From Zingiber officinale (lineage: Eukaryota; Streptophyta; Magnoliopsida; Zingiberales; Zingiberaceae), in NCBI RefSeq assembly GCF_018446385.1, contig NC_056005.1, positions 43,219,461-43,283,460 of the forward strand: DNA of 64,000 nucleotides. Reading direction: 5' to 3'. The notes under the pieces are model-generated. The model had not been told where the DNA came from. It searched no databases and saw only the letters and a program-made list of their open reading frames with translations. Both the position numbers and the translations under genes were made by a program. Positions within the stretch are counted from its first letter, which is position 1; each line of letters begins with the position of its first letter. Positions 46,775-57,480 of the stretch are shown one piece after another.

Positions 46775-47755
46775 TGTTGGTGCAACATCTCTCAGGTCAA
46801 GGTTGACCTGGTTGACTAAGCTTGAGTCTTGGTTTGGGTTTCGATGTTTGACAATACAAGGTTGATTGAACAAGAGTCAAGTAGGTCAAGGATTGACCGG
46901 ATACTTGGCTGGGAAGTCCTAACTGGGATGTTAGGCGAAATGAAAGTCCTGGTGAGTGAAGTCAGGTAGCGGAGAAAACCAAGAGCTGGATCAATTAGTG
47001 GATCGATCAGTGGATCAATCAGTGGATCGATCAGTGGATCGATCCAGGCAGTTTCCCAGCGCACAGAAAGCCTCTGGATCGATCAGTGGATCGATCCAGA
47101 GGTCCCAATCGATCAGTGGATCGATTGAGACGCTGCTGCTTCGCGCGATAAGCGCTGGATCGATCCAGGCATTTTTCCAGAGCACAGAGGCACTTTGGAT
47201 CGATCCGTGGATCGATCCAAAGCCTCCCCGATCGATTGGGAGCATTCCAATCGATCGAGATTCGACCGTTAGCGTCGATTTAAGCCGCAGGCATTCATTT
47301 CCTTCGAAAATTGCTTCCACGACAGCTCAGATCTTCACCAGCGACTCCACAGAGCTCTCCACGCTAGTTCTTCTTGGAGGTTCTTCCAAGTCAAGAGGTG
47401 GATCTATTGCAAGAGGAAGAAAGCTAGGGTTAGGGTTTTCTTGTACTCATTGTAAGCTTTGTGCTTGTATTTTTGTATCCTTTCCCCTTCTTCTTGTAGT
47501 GTGAACTTGTAGGGCTTCTCCGCCTTCGGTAGTTACCGAAAAGGAGGGTTTTATTAGTGGAGGGTGCGTGAGTAGGTGTGGATCTTTGGACTAGTCACCT
47601 CTTGTGAGGTGGATATCAAGTAAACCAACCTTGTTAGCGTTGTGTGGTTTGTTTCTTGTATTTCTGCTGCACATCTTTGAAGAAACAAGAAACGACGAGC
47701 ATCTAGCACACGATGAGCTATTCACCCTCCCTCTAGCTACTTTTCGATCCCAACA
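46775..47755 (+). repeat. 5' LTR of element C, array deleted
   Basis: It follows the 3' LTR closely except that the segment equal to 52289-52953 is missing between gtagcggagaaa and agagctgg. A cluster of ATCGATC palindromes (46985-47265) is kept. Confidence 0.9.
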
Positions 47756-47757
47756 AG

Positions 47758-47769
47758 TGGTATCAGAGC
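47758..47769 (+). other. Primer binding site (tRNA-Met) of element C
   Basis: TGGTATCAGAGC, two bases after the LTR end, is an exact match to the usual initiator tRNA-Met complement. Confidence 0.9.
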
Positions 47770-47888
47770 GAGACCGCTCTTCACCGGAATTATCACCAGA
47801 AGGGGCAAACAAAACAAGCAAAGCTAGAGGGTGAAGAAATTGGAGCAAATTCATTAAAGTCAAAGAATTCAAGAAGCTCAACTTCAAG

Positions 47889-49266
47889 ATGCAATTCCAA
47901 GATGGATTTGGATTTGACACAAGGGTGACTCCACCGTACATATCTACAAGCTTCGATCTTTGGAGATCAAGGATCGAGAATTTCTTAATGGTGGAGATAG
48001 AGCAATGGTTTGCTCTTATAGAAGGTTTTGAAGCTCCAAAGAACTCCAAGGGCAAAGCTCTCAAGAAAAGCAAATGGAGTAAGGAGCAACTCCAAAGATG
48101 TGAGGCCAATGACAAAGTGACCAAGCTTTTGGTCAATTTATTGCCAAGCAACATCTTGGAGCAAATTGGAGAGTTTGAAGATGCCAAGGAGCTTTGGAGC
48201 AAATTGGCAAGGATTCATGAGATCCCCTCCACTGTACCAAATCAAGGAGAATCCAAAGAGGGCGACTCAATGGATCAAAACCAAGAAGAGGAGGACTCCG
48301 AGGTTGAGAGATGTTCAACCTCCGAAGAGGAGGTCCAAGAAGCTTCATCCTCAAAGGAGAGCAATCAAAAGAGCAAGGAAGGAGTTTCATGTATAAGAGG
48401 ATGAAGATGAAGAAGAAGGTGAAGTCTCCACCTCTAGGATTGAGGGGGAGCAATCTTCATTGACACTGGAACAAGAGCAAGAAGAATCCTCCACATCCGG
48501 GTCAAGAGAAGAAGAGGATGAAGAAGCTTCCACCTCCACAAGTCAAGCAAAATCAAATGGAGGAATATCATCTTCGGATCAAGAGGAAGCTTCTACCTCC
48601 GGATCCAAAGGAGAAAGTGTCATCCCTACACAAAAAGGTATAAACATTTCAATTAATAATAAAAATCATATTATATGCTTTGAATGTAGGGAACATGGGC
48701 ATTACAAGAGCAAATGCCCTAAATTAGCCAAGAAGAAGGGCCAAGTGGCATTAAAGGGCAAGGAGAAGCCCAAGGAGACCATCCCTGGAACAAAGAAGAG
48801 CAAGGAGCACATTGTGTGCTTCTCTTGCAATCAAAAGGGGCATTACCGAAGTCAATGCCCTAAGGGGAAGAAGGTGGTCAAGGCTCAAGGAGGAAGCTCA
48901 ACTCAAGGGGGAGCCTCCAAGGTGAAAAGAAAGATAACCTTTATTGAGCCTATCCCTTTGAATAATGGTAAAAAGCATGATAGTTCAAGTTTATATCATT
49001 TTAATGCTATTTATCATGAAAATAGGAAGCATGATAGCATTAAGGAAAATCATGTAGCTTATCATGCCAAAACCTCTCAATCTAGGGTTAGAAAGGTAGA
49101 TAGAAACTTAGGTAAGAACCCTAAGGATTCTAGGTATGTACCTAAGAAGAAGAAAAATCATGATTTTAGTGAAAAATCTATGGTTGAGGGATTATGGAAG
49201 GAAAATCAAGTCTTGAGGTCAAGACTTGATAAATTAGAAAAGACCTTAGAAAAATCACAAATATGA
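47889..49266 (+). pseudogene. gag of element C with frameshift
   Basis: The first frame (47889-48404, 171 codons) has the copia-type gag core: FDLWRSRIENFL, a W near residue 40, LLVNLLPSNILEQIG and AKELWSKLARIHE. A small indel near 48390 then moves the reading to a second frame. That frame is Glu/Ser-rich and holds two knuckles, CFECREHGHYKSKC near 48679 and CFSCNQKGHYRSQC near 48820. It ends with LRSRLDKLEKTLEK and a TGA at 49264-49266. Gag packages element RNA. The frameshift leaves this copy defective. Confidence 0.82.
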
Positions 49267-49655
49267 CACAAGGGTCTAAGGGTAAAAATCTAAGTCTAGG
49301 AGTATCAAAGTCATCCAATGGTAATAGAGGTTTGGGATACAAACCTAAGGCTAAGAAGGATGAATTTTCGTACCATAGGGTTCCATATAGTTATGGAACT
49401 AACCCTAGGTCTAGTGGTCAAGTCAAGAATACTAGGGAAGTCATCCCTAAGAGTATTTTTGCAATAAATGTGACTAAGACTTCTAAGAAGTCTAAGAAAG
49501 TCACAAACAAGGTCACAAGGGAGGCTATCCCTAGAGTTGACCTAGAAAAAGTGACCAAGGTTTCCAAGAAGCCAAACAAGGTCACTAGAAAGGTATCTAG
49601 GGAAGTTATCCCTAGTGAATACCTAGAGCATCCAAGGAGCACCAATAGGTGTTGA
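49263..49655 (+). pseudogene. gag tail of element C, shifted frame
   Basis: Its ATG overlaps the preceding stop (ATGA). The frame is rich in Lys, Ser and Thr, has GLGYKPKAKK like the gag tail of element B, and then repeats a VTRE(A/V)IP-type motif several times. It was probably continuous with gag before a frameshift. It could instead be a separate small product, but nothing else supports that. Confidence 0.5.
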
Positions 49656-52088
49656 GTTCCTAGGAGCATCTTCTCTACCCCATAGATGGGTTAGAGAGTG
49701 TCAACTCTAAGAAGAAGGGTAGTTAACCCAACTTTGAAGAAATTGACACTCAAGGAGCATTTTCAAGGTTATTATTAACCTTTGAGAATGAAAAGGATTA
49801 TTGTTTACTCTTCGAAAAGAGTAAAATGTGCCAAATTTGAGAAGTCTTGATCTTATTTTAAAATGGCACTGTTTAGGAAAGACATAAGAAATACCAAGTT
49901 AGGATTTTGGTATTTGCTTAGTAATTTAAGGCAAATCTAAGCCTTAACTTAAAATGGTACTCTTGTGAAATATGCCAACATTTGAGGAATAAGCTTGATT
50001 TCAATTGGTATAAGTTAATCAAGAGAATTAATAATGCCAAGTTAGGTTTTGGCATTTTCTTGGAGCATTTAGAGGGCAATCTAGGTTTAAGTTTTAACTT
50101 AGCTAAGGTTTAAGGACACCTAGATAGGTAATCTAGGTATTTTATTTATGCTAAACCTTGCCATGATTGTTTGCTCACTATATGCCATGACATCATATTT
50201 AGTTTTATATTTTGTATTCATGACTTACTATAAAAAAAATAAATAATACAAAAATACCATGTCATGTCATACATACATCATGTAGTTATAGGAATCTTTC
50301 TTTTGAAAGCTAATCCATTTTGATGTATGCCAGAACATTATCATGCATTATGTTTATTTCCTTAAAATTAAGGACAAAAGGCATTTATAAACAAGTGAAA
50401 TCAACAAGTAACATCCTTGGTGGATGTTTACCACTCAAAATGCCTAGAAAGATATGCATGATCCCTAGAATAGGAAAAAACCAAAATTTACATCTCACAA
50501 AGACCTATAAGATGACTTGTATGTGGTTTAGTGCACATTAGATACAAGTGAGGTGTAAGGATGATGAACAAAACTCAAGATGTTGATTTAGTACATTCAT
50601 TTGAGTTTTAAGTTCATCAAAACACATAGTTATGTGTTTTTCCCATCATTGGGAAAGTTAATGTACAAATCATGTGCATTATGCCCAAGGAACATGCTGG
50701 GATATTGGTTTTGAAAATGGTTTTAAAATGATTTTGGAAAACCTTGGTGAAAGCTATCTTTTGATAGTAATCACCATTGCATAGTTAGACACAAACTTGA
50801 AGAAAACACTAAAGTTTTTGCAAGTTTTCAAGTTTGTGTCAATCTTTGAAAACATAAAGTATTTTCATAGAAAACTATTTTTCCATGATAATATATGCCC
50901 TAAACAATGTCTACACAAATTATCACAATTTTTGGAATTTTGTAGAATTTTTTAGGAGTTTCTGAAGTTGACTGAAATTGAATTTCAACAACTTTCAGAC
51001 CTCAATCGATCACCCGATCGATTGAAGGGTCTCAATCGATCGGGCGATCGATTGAGAGTAGGCGTTCTGCGAACAGAAGCCGTCTGGATCGATCCACCGA
51101 TCGATCCAACCCTCCTGAATCGATCAGTGGATCGATTCAGCAAGGTTCAATCGATTGGAACCCAACTCCAATCGATCCAAGTTGTTGATTTTGGCTGGGA
51201 AGGCCTGATTTCAGCATTTTGAACCTATGTTAGTCTAGGTAACCATTCCAAACCCCTCAAAATACATTTGTATACATAAAAAGGGAGTTTTCATGTTGAA
51301 AACAAGGATGGATTGGTTAAGGAAGACTATATTGAAGTTTAGGTTGAGGTTTGTTTCAAAGTTTTGAATATTTGAACCTCACAACTTCAAAATTTGGGTT
51401 TCCTAAAGGTTTAGGGATTCCAAGTCATTGTTGGTGCAATGACAGAAGTTATCACCATGTCTTTAGGGGGAGGGACTCTTTAAAGACATGAAAATTATTT
51501 TTCATGAACCTTGGAAGGTGGTTAACTTTCTGTGTGAGAAAATGCTCAAGGTTGAGCATTTGGACTTTACTGGGGAGTGGATATCCTCATTGTTCAACTG
51601 GTTTCAAGTGGATAATGCTCAAGGATGGGCATTTGCCTACATTGAGGAAGAATGTAGGGTTAAGGATAAATGAAGGGTATGAGACCTTCATTTGGGTCAT
51701 TGGACCTTGTTATTGCTCCAGGGCGAGCATTGTTGATAATGAAGGGAATGGGTCCTTCATTATCGTGTTGATCACAACGAGTGAAGTTGTGAACCATGAT
51801 GAGCAACTCTTCAGGGGGAGAGTTTTCAATTGGGGCATGGGTTGATGTGTGCTCAAAGATGGATTGATGTGTGCCAATAGGGGGAGAATGAAAGGACTTG
51901 TGAATGGGAGTAAGTTAGGCTTTCATTACCTAGAGGGAGTTTGCCCTCTTATGGGGAGAATGGAGAGCTTAACTTATGTGTTCATTACCTAGTGGCATGA
52001 AGAATAATGAGGCTATGGGATTAGCCTAACTTACATGTGGTATTGTAAGTGTTTTTGTGGTATTGTCAAACATCAAAAAGGGGGAGAT
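49656..52088 (+). other. Non-coding interior of element C
   Basis: No coding frame is supported. A cluster of ATCGATC-type palindromes (51000-51175) resembles the one in the LTRs. The region ends in a purine tract (aaaaagggggagat) before the 3' LTR. Confidence 0.65.
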
Positions 52089-53741
52089 TGTTGGTGCAAC
52101 ATCTCTCAGGTCAAGGTTGACCTGATTGACCAAGCTTGAGTCTTGGTTTGGGTTTCGATGTTTGACAGTACAAGGTTGATTGAACAAGAGTCAAGTAGGT
52201 CAAGGATTGACCGGATACTTGACTGGGAAGTCCTAACTGGGATGTTAGGCGAAATGAAAGTCCTGGTGAGTGAAGTCAGGTAGCGGAGAAATCCTAGTGA
52301 GTGAAGCTAGGTGAAAGTCCTAGTGAGTGAAGCCAGACAGAAGAGAAGTCCTGGTGAGTGAAGCTAGGCAGAAGGGAAATCCTAGTGAGTGAAGCTAGGT
52401 GAAAGACCTAGTGAGTGAAGCTAGGCAGGTTGAAAGTCCTGGTAAGTGAAGCCAGGTGAAAGACCTAGCGAGTGAAGTTAGGCAGTGAGAAAATCCTAGT
52501 GAGTGAAGCTAGGTGAAAGTCCTGGTGAGTGAAGCCAGGCAGAGGAAAATCCTAGTGAGTGAAGCTAGGTGAAAGACCTGGTGAGTGAAGCCAGGCAGAA
52601 AAGAAGTCCTAGTGAGTGAAGCTAGGCAAAATGGAAGTCCTGGTAAGTGAAGCCAGGCACGGGGAAAAATCCAGATGGGTCAAGGTTGATCAAACATCAG
52701 GTGAAAGTCCAAGTAGGTCAAGAGAGTGACCGGATACTTGGCACGATGAAGGAAAGTCCAAGTAGGTCAAAGGAATTGACAGGATACTTGGCAAGAGGAG
52801 AAAAGTCCAAGTGGGTCAAAGGGATTGACCGGACACTTGGTGAGGGAGTCCTAGCAGGTCAAGGAAGTGACAAGATGCTAGGCATGACGTACCAACAGGT
52901 TAAGGTTGACCGAATGTTGGTTTGGGAGGCTTGGGACTTGGTTTTGGGTAAAAACTAAGAGCTGGATCAATTAGTGGATCAATCAGTGGATCGATCAGTG
53001 GATCGATCAGTGGATCGATCCAGGTAGTTTCCCAGCGCACAGAAAGCCTCTGGATTGATCAGTGGATCGATCCAGAGGTCCCAATCGATCAGTGGATCGA
53101 TTGGGACGCTGCTGCTTCGCCCGATAAGCGCTGGATCGATCCGTGGATCGATCCAGGCATTTTTCCAGAGCACAGAGGTGCTCTGGATCGATCCGTGGAT
53201 CGATCCAAAGCCTCCCCGATCGATTGGGAGCATTCCAATCGATCGGGATTCGACCGTTAGCGTCGATTTAAGCCGCAGGCGTTCATTTCCTTCGAAAATT
53301 GCTTCCACGACAGCTCAGATCTTCATCAGCGACCCCACAGAGCTCTCCACGGCAGTTCTTGAAGTTCTTGGAGGTTCTTCCAAGTCAAGAGGCGGATCTA
53401 TTGCAAGAGGAAGAAAGCTAGGGTTTTCTTGTACTCATTGTAAGCTTTGTACTTGTATTTTGTATCCTTTCCCCTTCTTCTTGTAGTGTGAACTTGTAGG
53501 GCTTCTCCGCCTTCGGTAGTTACCGAAAAGGAGGGTTTTATTAGTGGAGGGTGCGTGAGTAAGTGTGGATCCTTGGACTAGTCACCTCTTGTGAGGTGGA
53601 TACCAAGTAAACCAACCTTGTTAGCGTTGTGTGGTTTGTTTCTTGTATTTCCGCTGCGCATCTTTGAAGAAACAAGCAACGACGAGCATCTAGCACGCGA
53701 CGAGCTATTCACGCCCCTCTAGCTACTTTTCGGTCCCAACA
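52089..53741 (+). repeat. 3' LTR of element C with hairpin array
   Basis: Full-length LTR. In order: long-loop inverted repeats at 52191-52249, fourteen short hairpin units at 52262-52657, further long-loop units at 52709-52920, an ATCGATC palindrome cluster at 52970-53250, and a leader-like end. Confidence 0.9.
52262..52920 (+). repeat. Hairpin array with co-varying stems in LTR C
   Basis: Fourteen units have five-base arms around a nine-base loop TGAGTGAAG (or a one-base variant). Ten have perfect arms (CCTAG/CTAGG or CCTGG/CCAGG), three pair if G-U is allowed, and one (52319) does not pair. Five larger units follow at 52709, 52758 and 52807 (CCAAGT/ACTTGG), 52850 (CCTAGC/GCTAGG) and 52892 (CCAACA/TGTTGG). 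Confidence 0.85.
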
Positions 53742-53751
53742 TAAATAATAG

Positions 53752-54486
53752 GCGGACTAACCTACAAAGGAGATATCTTGACTTCACATCTCCGCTCTTC
53801 CATGAGGTATGAAGAAGATTAGGACCCTGTGAGTGATCTGCTTCGAAACCCTACTCCTGTTCCATTCATTACATATGGCTTGGTCTTTGGATTTACCCTT
53901 CTGGATTTTGCACATTTTTTAAGAGATCAGCAGGTTGTGGACTTTAAGAAAGTGGATGCCCATGTTCACCAGTTCAAAGGCAGCAATGCCAGGTTTTCGT
54001 TCTTTGTTTTCTTCCTCCTTGTTCATTTTTAAAGCATATATGCTTTAGATCCTCAAGATTTGGCTTTTGCTCATGGAAACTAGCTAGTAACAAGATGATA
54101 CTTGCAACTGATTCAAAATCCCTTTTTTTTCCTTTGCCTTTCAACATTGGTGCCCAAAGCGTTAAACATGTCTGCATGGCCTTCCGCAATTACTGCGAGG
54201 AAATGGACCACGAAGGGTTAGTTTGTCTTCATGGTCACTCAATTTGAATCATCTAGTGACTTGCTGTCAAAAAATTTGTTTGTGTAGATGCCTGACATGT
54301 CTCCAGCAACTTAAGCAGGAGTATTTTCTGGTGAAGAACAAGTTGGAAACTTTATTTAAGGTAATGATCATGTAGCTTTGGTTGGAGGTATTCTTGGTAA
54401 TGTCATGAATCTTATACTAAAATTTTGTATGGTAGCTGGAGCAGCAGATTGTGGCTGCTGGTGGATCAATCCCCATGATGTGGTAG
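53752..54486 (+). pseudogene. Captured histidine phosphotransfer protein (AHP) gene
   Basis: AHPs relay phosphate in cytokinin two-component signalling. Exon-like pieces: about 53752-53815 (TNLQRRYLDFTSPLFHE), 53934-53992 (VVDFKKVDAHVHQF, phospho-accepting His codon 53967-53969), 54145-54216 (IGAQSVKHVCMAFRNYCEE), 54288-54360 (CLTCLQQLKQEY) and 54436-54486 (LEQQIVAAGGSIPMMW, TAG stop). Phases fit. The exon that should lie between the first two pieces, carrying the LQQLQDES-type helix, is missing. The acceptor before 54145 reads AA instead of AG. There is no clear start ATG. It is a broken genomic copy, introns included, inside the CACTA transposon. Confidence 0.88.
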
Positions 54487-56184
54487 TTCTACTTGCTGAG
54501 TGTCTTGTTAAGAGGTGGTGGTAGGAAGTGATGTTCAGGTTCTTTGTTCCTTACCATATGCTATGTGCTTTCTTTGTTGTTCTCCTGTTTCACTTGTCCC
54601 ACTCATGGGAAAAACATCAAACATCTCCTTTTAGTAGTGCATTTAAAGGATGCTAATTAATGTTGTTTATCTCCCTTCATGATGTAAATTGACTCTGCAT
54701 GCACCATTTTATGGCAAAAGCTCCATTTTCTGTAATGATGTGGTTGGTAAAACTTGTTTATCTTGTGTGCTTTTTGAATGATCAGGAGGTTTTCATGATA
54801 ATTCAAATATGGTCAGGCACTACACAAGTAAATGAGATAGAACTGACTGCTGTCCTTTCATTTGTGATCGCATGCCTCTCTATTCATATACAAGTTTTAA
54901 AGTAGACGCTTTCCTAGAGCTTTTGCAATATGTTTTTTTCCTACTACACTTTAGTTTAAAAACTTATGTTTTACTTATTTGAATAATAGGAATTTAATAT
55001 CAATCATTAAAACATCACATATAAAAAAATATCACTACTTATGATATATCAATGGATTATAATCAATTTACTCATCCAGTTAATTGATACCGAGAACATA
55101 ATTTAAATCAATTGGATCATATTTGGCATATATCAAATTTTTCCCCATTTATTTTATTTTTCATAATTTAATTTTGAATTGATATCTGTGGTTCCAGGTT
55201 GGTAAGCACATCCTTGTGTTGACTTTAGAGATTGAAAATTGATGTGATTAGCATGTTTTTCTGGTGCTATAATTCAATGATATAATTTATTCCTCCAATG
55301 CGAGTAAACATTGTCAGATTCCTTTATACTCCTTTATGTATCAGATTTCTTATGATTATTTCTAATTGCCTTCTCATTTTTCTGGTCGTAGAGATCGAGC
55401 GGATCGAAGAAATACTTGCAATGCCGAATGGAAAGGTTAGTTTGCATCTAGTTTAGCTTTTTCCCTCTTAATGGAACATTCTTGAGATAGAAATGAGTGC
55501 AAAATAAGTCTGTTAATATCTTAATTGTCTCGGAAGAAGTCAATTGTGTCACTTGTGCTGGGCTATTGTATAATTTGAATACTTAATTCTATATTTTTCC
55601 CTCTGCTTCACATTATAATTGTTTCTCTTTGAAAGTGCCCTTAATCTTAGTCCTTCATCTCCTATTGACTTTATTCAAAGATTATTAGTCTTGATGAAGC
55701 TCATACCTCTTGGGTGCTTAACAGATAAGTAGATTAGAAATCTTTGTTTTCTTAAACACACTAATGGTTTTATTTTGTTTCCAGAAACTTGATGGTGAAA
55801 CAAGACTTATTAGAGCTTAGTTTCTGCAATAATACAACAGATTTATCCGAGAATCCCTTATCCCTCCTTTGAGATAATAATTGTTGATTAAGAATCACCC
55901 ACTAGTGGGAATTACATGAAGCCCTTGATTAAGTTGTATCCGCTATTGCTTGAATAAGTTGATTAAAGTTGCAAGTTGAGCCTGCACTTTCACTAAGACT
56001 AGAAACTTTATCCTTTAATCAAGTAGTAGCTTCTTGATGGAGTTTATTTAGCACATGAAACTCATTTAAGATTTATGTCTGTTGTTTAATGTTTTTTTTG
56101 ACCTGATACTTGTTATAATTTTTGGTTTATAATGCATTGGACCTTATTTAACATTGTTTAAATTTTAAAGTGTGTATTTAAATA
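54487..56184 (+). other. CACTA interior, introns and unassigned sequence
   Basis: Mostly A/T-rich. A possible small exon at about 55391-55435 (EIERIEEILAMPNGK, flanked by tcgtag and gttagt) may come from a further captured gene that I cannot name. Confidence 0.35.
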
Positions 56185-56285
56185 GATATATAACAAGTAG
56201 CCTTATTGAAGAAACTACAGTGCCAAAGAGGAACATTATTGCAGTCATTCAAAGGTTCAATATCCAAGTTAGCAATTTGACTCAA
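56185..56285 (+). pseudogene. Captured SMC5 exon fragment
   Basis: The frame reads TTVPKRNIIAVIQRFNIQV followed by NLTQ and a gtaag donor. This is the conserved N-terminal half-ATPase region of SMC5 (VPKRD...VIQ.FNIQV.NLTQ). The SMC5/6 complex acts in DNA repair and replication. Only one exon is present and its neighbours are absent, so it is a captured fragment without function of its own. Confidence 0.75.
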
Positions 56286-56581
56286 GTAAGTTTTACAATA
56301 ACTTCTTTATATAATTATATTTACATGTTAGATTTTCCCTTGAACTGTTGTCAATCAATAGAATAATGATGCACTACCATGATCTCATCTACCAATTCTC
56401 TTTAAATGCTCTTTGATGTCGATCTCTCCATTCACTCATTTCAGCACCAACAAAGAGCTAGCTTCATATACATCAACAATCACCCTATTCTTCAGGTAAG
56501 ATATATAGATAGACTTTTATTTTTTTAAATTTTCATCTATACCTGTGCTATCGATGTTGTTTTCTTACATGTAGAACTACA

Positions 56582-56878
56582 ATGAACAGAAAGAAAGGTA
56601 GCAGTATTCAAATCGATATTTGCTTGCCGCCAAATGCAACACCACAATCAGAAAGCATGAAGAAATCTACCAAGGATTATAATGGCAAAGCCATGATACC
56701 AATAAGGAAATTGATAATGGAAGTGTGGGAGTTTGCCAGAGAGGACACAGACAGGGTGACCTTTTCCCTCAAGGTTGGCTTGGCTTGTCTCCTCGTCTCC
56801 CTTCACATTCTCATCCAAGCACCTTATCAAGTCTTCGGCACCAACTTCATATTGGAAAAGGTTGGTATGAAAAAATAA
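56582..56878 (+). pseudogene. Captured malate transporter (ALMT) first-exon fragment
   Basis: Ninety-eight codons from ATG 56582. After a polar N-terminus it reads VWEFAREDTDRVTFSLKVG, then hydrophobic ACLLVSLHILIQ and FGTNFI. This is the start and first membrane helix of the aluminium-activated malate transporter family. Homology stops after NFI, where the family would continue into the next helices. The last codons before the TAA are foreign. It could encode a short membrane peptide but not a channel. Confidence 0.8.
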
Positions 56879-57214
56879 GCAAGTGAGAAAGAGGAGTCCA
56901 ATGGAATCCTACAAATTAAAGATTGTGATGAGATTTGGGTTGATAATAATTAAGTGCAATCCTACATGGCATGAACCACCATTAAAAGTTTCTAGCCTTT
57001 TGGCTATTGTTCATTAGTTGTAAATAGAGTTTATTTATTTATTTATATTAGGATAAATTTTATTTGAACATGAGATATGTTTCTTCTTTTGTGATTGTAA
57101 TTCTTGTATAACTAACATTTTGAATGATATTAATGTGGGAATATTCTTTCTTGATTATGATTCTTTATTATATATTTAAATTGAAATATGATATATTGGT
57201 ATTAAAAGATAATA
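56879..57214 (+). other. CACTA interior, no gene seen
   Basis: A/T-rich filler between the ALMT fragment and the right subterminal repeats. Confidence 0.4.
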
Positions 57215-57480
57215 ATTTAAAAGACAACGGTTTAAACCATTATTGTTGTCTATCACCCTCAAAGACAACGGTTAAAAACCATTATCGTAGCCCCAAAAAC
57301 AATTATAACTTGCAGAAAAATACTCTAATTAACAACGGTTTTAAACCGTTGTCTTTTCATTCAAAGACAACGGTTTAAAACCATTGTCGTAGCCCGCCAC
57401 TTTTAACAACACTACCAATTACAACGGTTTAAAGGGCCTACGATAACGGTTTTTAACTGTTGTCTTTTAATGTTTTTGTT
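57215..57480 (+). repeat. Right subterminal repeats of the CACTA element
   Basis: Several AAGACAACGGTTTAAA / TTTAAACCGTTGTC units mirror the left end. The terminal TTTTGTTGTAGTG follows. Confidence 0.87.

Larger units (their letters stand above)
46775..53741 (+). mobile_element. Gag-only LTR element C, nested in the CACTA element
   Basis: LTRs 46775-47755 and 52089-53741 begin TGTTGG and end CCCAACA. TAAAT flanks both sides (46770-46774 and 53742-53746). A clean tRNA-Met primer site, a frameshifted gag and a non-coding tail lie between, with no pol. The 3' LTR carries a hairpin array of about 0.67 kb that the 5' LTR lacks. It belongs to the same structural group as elements A and B. Confidence 0.92.

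Noticed and set aside
46397-46819. Open frames of 107-140 codons in the CACTA interior
   Set aside because: They run from subterminal repeats through C/T-rich sequence, a poly-C run and into an LTR start. No coherent protein.
46956-47504. 182-codon frame and its counterpart at 53055-53486
   Set aside because: It occurs at the same position in both LTRs of element C and is built mostly from the ATCGATC palindrome cluster.
52262-52657. CRISPR-like regularly spaced repeats
   Set aside because: Units are hairpins within a plant LTR, spacers are short and repetitive, and there are no cas genes or bacterial context.
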